Below, in pieces: positions 8,214 to 16,989 of a DNA stretch of 46,194 nt. The stretch spans positions 1-46,194 of the forward strand of contig JBAZQV010000003.1 in the NCBI GenBank assembly GCA_041645025.1, read 5' to 3'. Position 1 is the first letter of the stretch; each line of letters begins with the position of its first letter. The stretch comes from GW2011-AR5 sp041645025 (GTDB lineage: Archaea; Aenigmatarchaeota; Aenigmatarchaeia; GW2011-AR5). Under the pieces are notes generated by a model. That model was not told the DNA's origin and ran no database searches. It saw only the letters and a program-made list of their open reading frames with translations. A program made the translations under genes and the position numbers.

Positions 8214-9395
8214 ATGGCCAAATTGGCTCAGAATTTCGCAAAATACATGATTTACGCAAGAATGCAGGCCAAAGGAGTCGTCGAACGACCTGACGTAATA
8301 GGTGCCATATTCGGGCAGACTGAGGGTTTGCTTGGTAATGAACTTGATCTACGTGACTTGCAACAGACAGGACGCATAGGACGCATAGAAGTTAACGTGA
8401 AGACCAACAAAGGAAAAGCATTTGCAGAAATTATAATTCCTTCCTCGCTCGACATAAGCGAAACCGCGCTGATAGCGGCGTCCCTTGAAACAATAGATAA
8501 GGTAGGCCCCTGCGATGCAGAGGTCGAAGTTGTAAAAGTGGAGGACGTGCGCAGCCAGAAGCGCCGCTATGTTATTGACCGTGCCAAAGAAATACTACAT
8601 GCGATGATGGATAGCACCGGCCTTCCAAGTTCGCAGCGGATGGCAGACATGATAAAAGAAGCTGTAAGAACATGGGAAGTTGGGAACTACAACGGCCTTG
8701 CCTGCGGACCTGATATAGATATCAGCGACGAGATAATAATCGTAGAGGGCCGCGCCGACGTGATAAACCTTTTGAAAAATGGAATAAGGAATGTTGTCGC
8801 GATAGAAGGTAGTAAAATACCACCGGCTGCTATCGAGCTGACAAAAAAGAAAATAATCACGGCATTCCTCGACGGTGATCGTGGCGGTGATCTTGACCTG
8901 AAAAAGCTGATCGAAACAGCTGATATAGATTTTGTTGCCCGCGCAGAGGAAGGCAAAGAAGTAGAGGAGCTGACAAAAAAGGAAATATTTAAGGCGCTCC
9001 GAGAAAAAATACCACTTAACCAAGTAGTTGATAAAAAACCAGAGTCAACATTCGCAGATACGAGCGAGATAAATGTAGTGGAAGTAGATGAGGAGTCAGA
9101 AAAGTTTTTCAACACTCTTCTAGAGGACCTCGTAGGCACACGTGCAGCTTATCTGGTTGATAAAGAAAAACAGGTTGTAAGCAAAATGCCAATTTCCGAA
9201 CTTGCAGAGATGATAGGTGATTTTAACAACATATATGCAATAGTTCTGGACGGAAAAATAACGCAGTCACTTGTGGATATTGCGAGAAAACGTGCAATAG
9301 TTGTTGTCGCTGGAATGGGTTTCAAGGAACAGGTTAACGCAGGTTCTGTGAAGTTGATTGTCATGGAAAACCTGTCACCAGAAGGGCATGAATAA
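8214..9395 (+). CDS. dnaG: Archaeal DnaG primase-like protein (exosome-associated)
   Basis: The archaeal DnaG has a central TOPRIM domain: the catalytic glutamate is in IIVEGRADV (about E178) and the Asp pair in FLDGDRGGD (D220, D222). N-terminal and C-terminal flanks match the archaeal type, not the bacterial one, and there is no zinc or helicase-binding domain. In archaea this protein associates with the RNA exosome and binds poly(A); primase activity has been reported for some. The ATG at 8214 is chosen because the GTG at 8205 lies within the GAGGTGG ribosome binding site. 393 residues. Confidence 0.93.
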   Translation: MAKLAQNFAKYMIYARMQAKGVVERPDVIGAIFGQTEGLLGNELDLRDLQQTGRIGRIEVNVKTNKGKAFAEIIIPSSLDISETALIAASLETIDKVGPCDAEVEVVKVEDVRSQKRRYVIDRAKEILHAMMDSTGLPSSQRMADMIKEAVRTWEVGNYNGLACGPDIDISDEIIIVEGRADVINLLKNGIRNVVAIEGSKIPPAAIELTKKKIITAFLDGDRGGDLDLKKLIETADIDFVARAEEGKEVEELTKKEIFKALREKIPLNQVVDKKPESTFADTSEINVVEVDEESEKFFNTLLEDLVGTRAAYLVDKEKQVVSKMPISELAEMIGDFNNIYAIVLDGKITQSLVDIARKRAIVVVAGMGFKEQVNAGSVKLIVMENLSPEGHE

Positions 9396-9416
9396 TATTT
9401 TTTGAATAGGCGAAGT

Positions 9417-9426
9417 CTATTTAAGG
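9417..9426 (+). promoter_or_regulatory. TATA box for the zinc-ribbon transcript
   Basis: CTATTTAAGG is centred about 25 bases before 9446 and about 33 before the first hairpin arm at 9454. A T-rich run just upstream (9396-9405) may end the dnaG transcript. Confidence 0.45.
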
Positions 9427-9445
9427 AATGACATGCACTAGGATA

Positions 9446-9649
9446 ATAGTGGAGATCATGCAAATAACAACGGACTCGCGGGTTATATCTAATTTTAATA
9501 GCATGATCTATGTTTCAACTCGCATCACAACAAAGTGCCTAACAATTTGATGCGGGGATGAAGCTGTTTCTTCAGCGAACCAGCAGACCTTTCAGCTGTT
9601 TTTGAAAGAGATAGTTATCAATTACCTAAAAATACAAGAGGTGTTAAAA
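9446..9649 (+). promoter_or_regulatory. Structured 5' leader of the small zinc-ribbon gene
   Basis: A 200-base leader with two perfect inverted repeats in a row: GATCATGC (9454-9461) with GCATGATC (9501-9508), and CGCATCA (9521-9527) with TGATGCG (9548-9554). A short hairpin GCTG-CAGC follows near 9560-9575. Such a long folded leader before a 48-codon gene suggests post-transcriptional control or an independent RNA. No known riboswitch family is recognised. Confidence 0.4.
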
Positions 9650-9796
9650 ATGCAAAAATTACCAAAATGCTGTGGGAGAGAAATGAAAATGAACATGGAA
9701 ACAGTAAAATTTCTCGAAACGCAGTGTGATTTATGCGGCGATGTAGTTTACCTAAAGAAAGAAAAAATAGAAAGACCACAACTCTTGGACGATTAA
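9650..9796 (+). CDS. Small zinc-ribbon protein (48 aa)
   Basis: The start is the ATG at 9650 behind the ribosome binding site GAGGTG (9638-9643); the frame is open further upstream, but that part overlaps the structured leader. The protein has a Cys-Cys pair in PKCCGREM and a second pair in CDLCGD about 20 residues later, the arrangement of a zinc ribbon. It is followed by a charged tail. Such mini zinc ribbons are common in archaea and usually lack an assigned function; nucleic acid or protein binding is a guess. It stands alone between dnaG and the convergent tldE gene. Confidence 0.7.
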   Translation: MQKLPKCCGREMKMNMETVKFLETQCDLCGDVVYLKKEKIERPQLLDD

Positions 9797-9841
9797 TTAT
9801 TCAAGATGACGTGCTCTGGTTGCACGTCTCTCTGCCTTTTA

Positions 9842-11149
9842 TCACATCGTCGGGAGTGTTACATTGACGTCTTTGATAAGAGCATATGGCGTATAAACCG
9901 GCGGGCTGATTTCTTCCCACCACTGCACACATTCTGTCCTGTTCGATAGACCAGAAATATTTAGTAGCATACGCATTATATTTTCCGTTATACGTACATT
10001 GTTAACAGAACCGGCAATGACACCGTTCTTTATAACAAAAATTCCGTCCCTGGGTATAGTAGAAAAGTCACCTGCATAGTAACTCTGAAATCTTGTGTAC
10101 CATACATTGGTCACAAAAAGCCCGTTGTCCACGCCAGCAAAAAGTTTCTCCTTTGAAACCTTGCCAGGTTCAAGTATAAGATTGTTGTATCTTTGTGATA
10201 TGATACCGGCATTAGCGGTTGTTTTTGTTTTGTGTTTTCTTGCAGACGATGTATTATGCAGGTAGGTTTTTAGTACACCATTTCTAATGATACTTGTTAT
10301 CTTTGTTGGCACACCTTCATCATCAAAGTGTGATGAGTTGAAACCATTTTGCAAACGCCCGTTGTCATTAATGTTTACAATATTGCTAGCAACCTGTTTT
10401 CCCACCTTCTCCCCAAAGCACGAAAATCCAGAATCAATGTTAAAGGCAGTTGAAAATTCACCAACCCTTGAGAGGAGATTTCCTATTGCCATTGGTGCAA
10501 ATATAATATCATACTTCCCAGGTTTTCCGCTGACAGGGTTCTTCGCCAATTTTGCTGTTTCCCCTGCACGACTTCCAGCACCTTCGGGGTCAAACCCCTT
10601 TAACATACGGCTGCACGAAACAGCATGACCAGATTCGTTTTGTTCATTAAAGGCACGTATTGACAGCTGGAGTTCTGTTTTCTTTTCAGCTGCATCAGCA
10701 CCAGAAGAGGTCTGAACATTTCTTTCCGAAACTTCTTTATAGAAAAAACCAGCCGCAGTTTTACTGTTTTCAGCTGAAGCATCCAGTGCAATCTCTACCA
10801 CATGAGCACTGTCGTAGTCAACGACATTTTTATCATAAACGCCATTTACAGCTTTGTATTTGAACGGGCCGTTTGCAAGCCCAGAATATTCTGTACTTGG
10901 ATTGGATTTTTTAGCAGCAAAAATGAGGGATTTTATTGCTGCGGAAAGTTGTTGTTCTGTTAGTCCTTGGAAAGTTGACGAGGCGGTGGCATTTTTAACA
11001 GAAACAAAAACATTATGCCGCGTTACGAGCCAGTTCTGGCCCACGTTTACTGAACTGTTGGAAAATTTTATTTGTGACGCTTCTCGTCGTATTGTTTCTA
11101 TGGCTACATCATCAGCGCCGTTTTTCGTTGCAAAGGAAATAAGATTCAT
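9842..11149 (-). CDS. tldE: TldE/PmbA family protein
   Basis: This is the partner of TldD in the TldD/TldE protease that matures peptides and degrades proteins. The 435-residue chain has the family features: the ANAGIISQRYNNLILEPG-like stretch, YAGDFSTIPRDGIFVIKNG, and the C-terminal VRITENIMRMLLNIS. It lacks the HExxxH metal motif, as expected for the E subunit. It lies two bases downstream of tldD on the same strand, so the two are co-transcribed and probably form a heterodimer. Confidence 0.9.
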   Translation of the reverse strand: MNLISFATKNGADDVAIETIRREASQIKFSNSSVNVGQNWLVTRHNVFVSVKNATASSTFQGLTEQQLSAAIKSLIFAAKKSNPSTEYSGLANGPFKYKAVNGVYDKNVVDYDSAHVVEIALDASAENSKTAAGFFYKEVSERNVQTSSGADAAEKKTELQLSIRAFNEQNESGHAVSCSRMLKGFDPEGAGSRAGETAKLAKNPVSGKPGKYDIIFAPMAIGNLLSRVGEFSTAFNIDSGFSCFGEKVGKQVASNIVNINDNGRLQNGFNSSHFDDEGVPTKITSIIRNGVLKTYLHNTSSARKHKTKTTANAGIISQRYNNLILEPGKVSKEKLFAGVDNGLFVTNVWYTRFQSYYAGDFSTIPRDGIFVIKNGVIAGSVNNVRITENIMRMLLNISGLSNRTECVQWWEEISPPVYTPYALIKDVNVTLPTM

Positions 11150-11151
11150 AA

Positions 11152-12549
11152 TTATCCCAACATTACATTGTGAAGACGTATGTGCGGCCCGCCAAACCCG
11201 ACAGGAATGCTCTGCATCGGTTCACCCTTGCCGCAGTTTCCAACGATAAGTTCAAAATCTTTTCCAACAGCATCGACTGCAGCCCAGAAGGCAGGAGTTG
11301 TTATTTCCAGCGCCGGTCTTTTCACAAGACCCTCCAGCGAACCATTTTTTATTTCGTAAGCTTCAAGACCAACATATCTTTGGTTGAACCGCTTGTCGTC
11401 AATGTTCCATTCCATGTAGGATTTAATGTACACACCTTTTTTCACATCGATTATTTCCTCAAAGGTATGATCCCCGGGTTCAACAAAAGTGTTTGCCATC
11501 CTTACTATAGGTTCCGCAGCCCAGCTGTTGGCCCGTGAAGATGCGTTGCTCTTTACGCCAAAATCTACAGCCGTCTCCCGGTTTTGCAAAAGTTCATTTA
11601 TCATTCCGCCTTTAATGAGGTATCGTTTTCGCGCCTTCACACCTTCATCATCATAAAGATAAAATCCATAGGAGTCCTTCACAGTAGGATCGTCCACAAG
11701 ATTTACAATTTTACTTCCTATGCGTGTGCCGATGCTTTTTTTTGTCACAAACGACCCACCAGCATTCGCAGCTTCTCTGCCAAGAATCCGGTCAGCTTCA
11801 TATGGATGACCACAACTTTCATGTGATGCTATTCCAACCAACTCCGGCGACAACACGACGTCCATTATCTCCTTCTTCATCGATGGCATGCTAGGCAATT
11901 TTGCAAGCATCTTGGCCTCCTCAACCAGTTTGTTGTGAAGATCCCATTTATTGAAGAATTCCCAGCCGCCAGAATTTCCAAATTGTTCCATCCTCTGCTC
12001 TGTATCCGTCGATTTCACAGACACCAGGCAGAACAGGCCAAGCCTTGGTGTATAGGAAGAAATTCTGGAACCCTCGGAATTACAATAATATTTTTCACGA
12101 CATTCTGTGGACAAGTCAAAAAATCTCGTCGCGAAATTGAGATTTGTAGAAACAAGCGTTTTGTCAAGAGAAATAAGTTCTCCCATTTTTTCCTGGACAG
12201 TCACATCCAACAGTTTTCTCTTTTCCTTTACAGAAAATTTGCCCTTTACTGGAGTTTCTTTTGACATATGCACAGGGTTCTTCACTATATTTGCGGAAGA
12301 CTTAGCAAGTTTAACAGCACGATCGACCGCTTCCTTCATAGCCTTATTAGAAAAATCATTTGTAAAGGAAATGCCAAGAGAACCTTTTACTAGGATACGT
12401 ATGCACATACCGGTATTACGAGTGACGCCGACAGTTATCGGATCACCGTTCTTTAATATGATGCTGTCTCCTGTAACGTTTTCTATGCGTACATCTGCAT
12501 AGTCACAACCAGAAGCCATAGAAACAACTTTCTCAGCAATATCATGCAT
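11152..12549 (-). CDS. tldD: TldD family metalloprotease
   Basis: The 465-residue chain carries the zinc site HESCGH at residues 243-248 and the late cysteine in VGNCGKGEP with the SIPVGFGGP tail, as in TldD. It opens with the usual N-terminal domain (YADVRIE..., about residue 17). It is first in a two-gene minus-strand operon with tldE. Bacterial TldD/E processes microcin B17 and CcdA; the archaeal substrate is unknown. Its start lies about 100 bases from the divergent phosphohexomutase. Confidence 0.92.
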   Translation of the reverse strand: MHDIAEKVVSMASGCDYADVRIENVTGDSIILKNGDPITVGVTRNTGMCIRILVKGSLGISFTNDFSNKAMKEAVDRAVKLAKSSANIVKNPVHMSKETPVKGKFSVKEKRKLLDVTVQEKMGELISLDKTLVSTNLNFATRFFDLSTECREKYYCNSEGSRISSYTPRLGLFCLVSVKSTDTEQRMEQFGNSGGWEFFNKWDLHNKLVEEAKMLAKLPSMPSMKKEIMDVVLSPELVGIASHESCGHPYEADRILGREAANAGGSFVTKKSIGTRIGSKIVNLVDDPTVKDSYGFYLYDDEGVKARKRYLIKGGMINELLQNRETAVDFGVKSNASSRANSWAAEPIVRMANTFVEPGDHTFEEIIDVKKGVYIKSYMEWNIDDKRFNQRYVGLEAYEIKNGSLEGLVKRPALEITTPAFWAAVDAVGKDFELIVGNCGKGEPMQSIPVGFGGPHIRLHNVMLG

Positions 12550-12663
12550 AAAATCACCAAATTACAGATGCTTTTTGACTTTTTGTTGTCCATATTATTA
12601 AAGCTATGTTTTGAGAAGAGAACCAATAAGCATTTATTTCATTGCAATTGTCTAATGATAATT

Positions 12664-13977
12664 ATGAGCATATTCAGAAGCTATGATATCAGAGGAATTT
12701 ACGGAAAAGATCTGGACGAGAACATAATGAAACGTATAGGTGCGACGTTTTCTTCCATGTCCACAGAAACAATAGCCGTGGCAAGCGACATGCGCATTTC
12801 AAGCCCCTCGTTAAAAAAGGCTTTTATCGAAGGGTGCAACAAAAAAATTATTGACTGTGGTTGCGTGCCGCTTGGTGTTGGTATGATTCATGCTCTGGGG
12901 AAGCATGATTACGCCTACATAACCGCGTCCCATATGCCAAAAGAGTGGAACGGTGTAAAATTCTTTCATAAGAACGGAATAGGTTTTGCCGAAAGTGAGA
13001 ACAAGAAAATAAGCCAATCGTTTTCCACTATTAGGGCAAAGGGACATCCTGAAATATTACAGGAAAATGTTACAAAGCTGCTTGATAACTATAGAAAATA
13101 CATCCGCGAAAAGATAAAGATAGGTAGAAAAATACGCGTAGTGCTAGATTGTGGTAATGGAATGGCAGGTGTAGTTGCAAAACAACTTTTTTCTGATTCT
13201 GGCTTCGATGTCGAGGTAATCTATGAAAAACTTGATGGAACATTCCCAAACAGGGGTCCAGAACCATCCGAAGACGAATTGAAAGAGCTAAGAAAAAGAT
13301 CCAAGAGTGCAGATATAGGAATAGCCTATGACGGCGATGGCGACAGGATGTTGCTTGTAGATAACTTGGGAAGAAAGCTTACACCTGAACAGGCATCCTA
13401 TCTTGTGTTGCTGGGTGCTGTTAATGAAAAAGGTCCGATAGTTGCCAACGTGGAATGCACCCGTCTAATAGATGACATAGCCAAAAAAATAGGTAAAAAA
13501 ATCATACGTGTACCAGTAGGCCATACTTTTCTCATGCAAGCAGTTTCAGAAAATAAAGCATGTTTTGGTATGGAGGTAAGTGGTCATTATGCACTCCCCT
13601 ACATGGCGCCTATTGACGATTCTCTTATGGTAAGCATATACGCAGCAGCAGTTTTATCCAAGCAGAACAAAAAGCTGTCAGAAATTATCGACATGATTAA
13701 AACATATCCGTTCGAACGCGTGAACCTCGAGTGTGACGACGAGAAGAAGTTCATTATCATTAACAACCTCAAGCAAAAATTTAGGAAAGAATATAAAAAT
13801 GTTACTACCATGGATGGTGTAAGAGTTGATTTCCCAAATGGCTGGGTGCTTATTCGTGCGTCAAACACAACACCGCTTATACGCCTATCAATAGAAGCTG
13901 AAGACGAAAAAACCTTGAAAACGCTGAAGAAAAAATTCTCTTTGATGTTGCAAGAAGAAATTAGGAAAGGTAAGTAA
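12664..13977 (+). CDS. Phosphomannomutase/phosphoglucomutase family enzyme
   Basis: Alpha-D-phosphohexomutase that moves a phosphate between C1 and C6 of a hexose. The phosphoserine loop is TASHMP (Ser89), the metal loop DGDGDR, the sugar loop GMEVSGH and the phosphate loop RASNTTPLIR. Substrate choice between mannose, glucose and glucosamine phosphates cannot be read. The ATG at 12664 sits about 29 bases after TTTATT, so a leaderless start is likely; the in-frame ATG at 12655 is an alternative. The sugar nucleotidyltransferase nearby suggests that the two supply activated sugars for surface glycans. Confidence 0.9.
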   Translation: MSIFRSYDIRGIYGKDLDENIMKRIGATFSSMSTETIAVASDMRISSPSLKKAFIEGCNKKIIDCGCVPLGVGMIHALGKHDYAYITASHMPKEWNGVKFFHKNGIGFAESENKKISQSFSTIRAKGHPEILQENVTKLLDNYRKYIREKIKIGRKIRVVLDCGNGMAGVVAKQLFSDSGFDVEVIYEKLDGTFPNRGPEPSEDELKELRKRSKSADIGIAYDGDGDRMLLVDNLGRKLTPEQASYLVLLGAVNEKGPIVANVECTRLIDDIAKKIGKKIIRVPVGHTFLMQAVSENKACFGMEVSGHYALPYMAPIDDSLMVSIYAAAVLSKQNKKLSEIIDMIKTYPFERVNLECDDEKKFIIINNLKQKFRKEYKNVTTMDGVRVDFPNGWVLIRASNTTPLIRLSIEAEDEKTLKTLKKKFSLMLQEEIRKGK

Positions 13978-13992
13978 TAAGGAGATGTCAGA

Positions 13993-14379
13993 GTGAAGAA
14001 CAAAGTAATTTTATTTGTATGCAGAGGAAATAGGTTCAGAAGCAGGCTAGCAGAGGAAATTTTCAACAAGAACGCTACGCGCGGTTTTATTGCAGAAAGT
14101 GCTGGAATAACTTATCAGAAGCATAATGACAGGGCAACGCCAAAGGTTCTGAAAGAGATCGGCATAGAAATGAACATTAGAAAACCAAGAGAACTAACAG
14201 AGCAAATGACAAAAAAAGCCTCAAAAATAATTGTATTTCGTGGTGTCAAAATTCTTTCAATTAAAGCAGAATTGTGGCCGGTTGAAGATTGTCATGCCGG
14301 AGATATTGTCTGCATAAGAAAAGGCAGGAAACAAATAGAGAAGCGCGTAAAAAAATTACATGCAGAATTGAAATCCTAG
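13993..14379 (+). CDS. Low-molecular-weight phosphatase/arsenate reductase-like protein
   Basis: The N-terminal VCRGNRFRSRLAEE is the C-x5-R phosphate loop of the LMW protein tyrosine phosphatase fold, shared with arsenate reductases. The later AESAGI stretch also fits. The general acid Asp loop is altered (WPVEDCHAGD), so catalysis may differ. It starts at GTG 13993 behind GGAGAT and follows the phosphohexomutase by 15 bases. Its 3' end overlaps the convergent nucleotidyltransferase by four bases. Substrate unknown. Confidence 0.75.
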   Translation: MKNKVILFVCRGNRFRSRLAEEIFNKNATRGFIAESAGITYQKHNDRATPKVLKEIGIEMNIRKPRELTEQMTKKASKIIVFRGVKILSIKAELWPVEDCHAGDIVCIRKGRKQIEKRVKKLHAELKS

Positions 14380-15023
14380 AGATCCAATTTTTTCAGCATA
14401 TCTCCGGCTTCTTCCAATTCTTTCATGGTGTTTATTGTGACCCAGTAACCAGTATGATGAAAAGCCTTCAGTTGTCCGCTAGCTGCAAGCTTGGGTAGCA
14501 CATCCTGTTCCAGACTGCCTATTTCAGGGAACTTTATTTTTTTATTTAAGATGTGCATGCCCATGTTAGCCCAGTAAGGAAGCAGCGGTTTTTCCCTAAA
14601 TTGCTTTATCATGCCATTTTCCACATCAACAATGCCGAACTGCGACTTGAACCGGCATATAACGGTTGCGTTGCTGCCTGTGCTTATAAGCTCGTTTATG
14701 TCGACATTATTGATATCATCAGCGTTGAGGACAAGGAACTCTTCGCCGTCTATATGGTCAATCGCGCGCCTCACGGCCCCGCCGGTTCCAAGAGGCTCGT
14801 CTTCAACAGAATAAATGAACCTGCTGCCGTAGTGTTCCTTTATGTTCTCCCATTTGTACCCGCAGGCAAGCACTATTTTGTCTATTACTTTGTATTTGCT
14901 GAGAAAGTCTAAATGATATTGAAGTGTAGGCTTGCCGTTTATGGGCACCATGCATTTTGGCATGCCGTCAGTGATTGGCCTGAGCCGCTTTGCCTGGCCG
15001 CCTGCAAGAATTATTATTTCCAT
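14376..15023 (-). CDS. Sugar-phosphate nucleotidyltransferase
   Basis: Activates a sugar phosphate to an NDP-sugar. The N-terminal signature is LAGGQAKRLRPITDGMPKCM, followed by the VLNADDI metal-binding aspartates near residue 99 and FREKP. At 215 residues it has only the catalytic NTP_transferase domain and no left-handed helix acyltransferase domain. This size is seen in mannose-1-phosphate guanylyltransferase-like and MurNAc-1-phosphate uridylyltransferase-like proteins; the nucleotide and sugar are not decided. It is convergent with the LMW-phosphatase-like gene. Confidence 0.85.
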   Translation of the reverse strand: MEIIILAGGQAKRLRPITDGMPKCMVPINGKPTLQYHLDFLSKYKVIDKIVLACGYKWENIKEHYGSRFIYSVEDEPLGTGGAVRRAIDHIDGEEFLVLNADDINNVDINELISTGSNATVICRFKSQFGIVDVENGMIKQFREKPLLPYWANMGMHILNKKIKFPEIGSLEQDVLPKLAASGQLKAFHHTGYWVTINTMKELEEAGDMLKKLDL

Positions 15024-15046
15024 ATAATACCACTATAATGAGAATT

Positions 15047-15409
15047 TTACTTCTCTTTAGAGATTGATTTAGCTATTATTTCGAGTTCATTTTTATAAAC
15101 GTTTATCTGGCCCTCAACCAGAATAGTATCGCCGTTATTTAATTCTGCCTGTGCTCGTGCAACGCGTTCAAACATCACGACCGTTATATTGCCTGTGCTG
15201 TCTGAAAGCCTGATGAAAATATTACCATTGTTTACATTGTAGGACACTATTGTACCATTAACAAGAACATTTTTACCAACATCATGATCAGTTATATTGC
15301 CTATTTTCATTTCCGCGGATCCGATGAGTACTGCAGAGGTGTAGATCATTATTATGCCAATTATTGTTATCAAAAGAGACAATTTTCCGAGTTTCTGGTC
15401 GCTAATCAT
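15047..15409 (-). CDS. Membrane-anchored OB-fold protein
   Basis: The 120-residue chain begins with one hydrophobic helix (about residues 9-30) and continues as an OB-fold-like beta domain (VLVNGTIVSYNVNNGNIFIRLSD, DGTILVEGQINVYKNELEI style spacing). It resembles the nucleic-acid-binding anticodon-like OB domains, which in archaeal membrane proteins may bind other ligands. Its ATG overlaps the thpR stop by four bases, so the two are translationally coupled. Function unknown. Confidence 0.65.
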   Translation of the reverse strand: MISDQKLGKLSLLITIIGIIMIYTSAVLIGSAEMKIGNITDHDVGKNVLVNGTIVSYNVNNGNIFIRLSDSTGNITVVMFERVARAQAELNNGDTILVEGQINVYKNELEIIAKSISKEK

Positions 15410-15942
15410 TTATTCACCAATTTGAACACAGCCACATCCTCATAAACAGGCCCTTCTGGTGTAAGAGTCGAATTCTTGAGTTTCAGCACGCTGACATACA
15501 TGGTGCCTATTTCTTCATTCTTATGGGCTTTTATAAAATCATTGATTTCTGTCAGGTGCTTTTGAGACCTTACTCGTGCTATGGTCAGGTGAGGTGAAGA
15601 TTTTTCCTTCATAAATAAAGGCGAAAGGGCTTTGTTAATCTCGTCCTGCAGCTCAGAAAGCTGGGCAGCGCCTATCCATACAACACGTACGAATTTTTCG
15701 CTGGGAAAGACGCCAACGCCTTCCAAAGCCACTGAAAAAGGTTTATGTCTGCTCGCAACCCCCTTAAGCAAGGCCTTCACACTGTTCACAATACCTTCAT
15801 CGACTTCACCGAGGAATTTCATTGTAAAGTGCAGGTTTTCTGGCTCGACAAGCTTAGTGTCAAGGTCGCGAAGTTCGGCTTGGAGCTTCTCTACTTCATG
15901 CCTTAGTCTAGGATCGATGTCAACAGCAATAAAGCACCGCAT
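15406..15942 (-). CDS. thpR: RNA 2',3'-cyclic phosphodiesterase (LigT family)
   Basis: 2H phosphoesterase that opens 2',3'-cyclic phosphates at RNA ends, probably in tRNA intron processing or RNA repair. Both catalytic H-x-T/S-x motifs are visible: HFTMKFLG and HLTIARVR. The chain begins MRCFIAVDID, the usual LigT start, so I prefer the ATG at 15942 to the upstream ATG at 15960. The family often accompanies tRNA splicing functions, and two spliced tRNAs are present in this window. Confidence 0.92.
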   Translation of the reverse strand: MRCFIAVDIDPRLRHEVEKLQAELRDLDTKLVEPENLHFTMKFLGEVDEGIVNSVKALLKGVASRHKPFSVALEGVGVFPSEKFVRVVWIGAAQLSELQDEINKALSPLFMKEKSSPHLTIARVRSQKHLTEINDFIKAHKNEEIGTMYVSVLKLKNSTLTPEGPVYEDVAVFKLVNK

Positions 15943-16088
15943 AGATAGTTTTGTGCACAAGAAAATTTAAGCAAATTTAGTCTAAAACAATGTAATTTTT
16001 GAATATATACTACAAATGAGAGACGTGAGTGAAAAACTCTACATGTATCAAAATTTTGAACTTTAAGCGGCTATAGTTCTAAAAAAGC

Positions 16089-16096
16089 TTTATATG
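16089..16096 (+). promoter_or_regulatory. TATA box of the small HTH gene
   Basis: TTTATATG is centred about 38 bases before the ATG at 16130; an ATG inside the box at 16094 is in frame but cannot be part of the transcript if this box is used. Confidence 0.55.
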
Positions 16097-16129
16097 GACA
16101 ACTGTTCGAAATATTATGAAGTGAGAGTA

Positions 16130-16429
16130 ATGGGGCGTAAGAAAGGCTTTGACGAAAAGAAAATAGGGAAAATAGTAACGTTCCTGGCAGCCAATCCAGA
16201 CGGGATATGGCTGCGTCGCATAGCAAAAGAGACAGGTTATTCGCCTGCTACCGTTGCTCATTACCTTGAGACCGTATTGACAAACCTTATAGAAGACGTT
16301 AGCATCGGAACAGGCAAGCCATTGTTGCGTGTGGTCCGGCTCAAGCCACTTGTTCTTGAGAAACTTCGTGAGGGCCGCGACTTGCGCCAGATTATGAAGC
16401 TTTTGCGATTAATGGGGAAAATAGGCTAA
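16130..16429 (+). CDS. Small winged-helix DNA-binding protein
   Basis: The 99-residue basic protein starts MGRKKGFDEKK. It contains a helix-turn-helix (GIWLRRIAKETGYSPATVAHYLETVL, about residues 23-48), followed by a wing-like segment and a leucine-rich C-terminal helix. The HTH resembles that of archaeal MarR/ArsR-like regulators. It lies directly before the repeat array and the ORC-like gene and reads towards them, so it could act at this locus; that link is inferred only from position. Confidence 0.7.
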   Translation: MGRKKGFDEKKIGKIVTFLAANPDGIWLRRIAKETGYSPATVAHYLETVLTNLIEDVSIGTGKPLLRVVRLKPLVLEKLREGRDLRQIMKLLRLMGKIG

Positions 16430-16539
16430 TTTTCCAAACATTAAGGCTATTTCTTGACTTAATTTGTCTAATAAAACAAATTATTGACTTCTAATCTGTA
16501 AAAGCCAACATAAAACTAGGTAAATCTGTGCATCTAAGT

Positions 16540-16960
16540 CTAACCCCATCTCACGAAGTGATATGAACACCTCACCAAAAAACAAGCGACACGTGAAGGT
16601 CTCGTGAAGTTCATGTGAACTTCATCAAAAAACCGTGAATATCTACGTGAATACACGTGAAGACCACTTTAATGTCTCACAAAAAATGGATATCCCATAA
16701 TAGCAAAATAATAAAACTCACAATTTGGGGTCTACTATGGCAAAAACAAGGAAAACCCTTCACAAACCCTTCATAAAACCTTCACAAACCCTTCACGACG
16801 TTCACGCAAAAATGATGAAAATTCACGTGAATTCACCGTGAAATAGACCAAAAAAAGATGTGTTTGGTGAATATTATGATGAAGTTGGTGAATATATGAT
16901 ATTTTTCTGTGAATAAGACAAATTTTTACGTGAAGATCTGTGAAGTTCAATATACAAAAA
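16540..16960. other. GTGAA/TTCAC repeat array, candidate replication origin
   Basis: The gene-free 560-base stretch before the ORC-like gene contains 19 copies of GTGAA or its complement TTCAC between 16593 and 16944. They come in blocks: six GTGAA (16593-16661), four TTCAC (16759-16805), a cluster of two TTCAC and two GTGAA around 16820-16842, then five GTGAA (16867-16944). The centre holds the perfect palindrome AATTCACGTGAATT (16820-16833). Another inverted pair is GAAGTTCA / TGAACTTC (16606-16623), and CTTCACAAACCCTTCA is repeated exactly at 16758 and 16780, a 22-bp period. AT-rich tracts lie between blocks. This resembles an initiator-binding array at an origin, but differs from the known archaeal origin recognition box as I recall it. 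Confidence 0.5.
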
Positions 16961-16961
16961 C

Positions 16962-16971
16962 ATTTATACTT
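16962..16971 (+). promoter_or_regulatory. TATA box of the ORC-like gene
   Basis: ATTTATACTT is centred about 25 bases before the ATG at 16990, predicting a leaderless transcript. The repeat array abuts it upstream, so binding there could also control this promoter. Confidence 0.55.
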
Positions 16972-16989
16972 ATAGGAGTAATAATACAC

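Noticed and set aside
9537..9543. GCCTAAC here and GTTAGGC at 24838-24844 recall integron attC core sites.
   Set aside because: Neither has its partner core at the right distance or an attC-like fold, and no integrase is present. Chance matches of 7 bases.
12544..12663. Upstream extension of the phosphohexomutase frame to 12544.
   Set aside because: It runs into the tldD start region and lacks the family's usual N-terminus; the TATA box is inside it.
16593..16944. The short repeats could be read as a CRISPR array.
   Set aside because: Units are 5-7 bases in both orientations with irregular spacing, without long repeats, equal spacers or cas genes.
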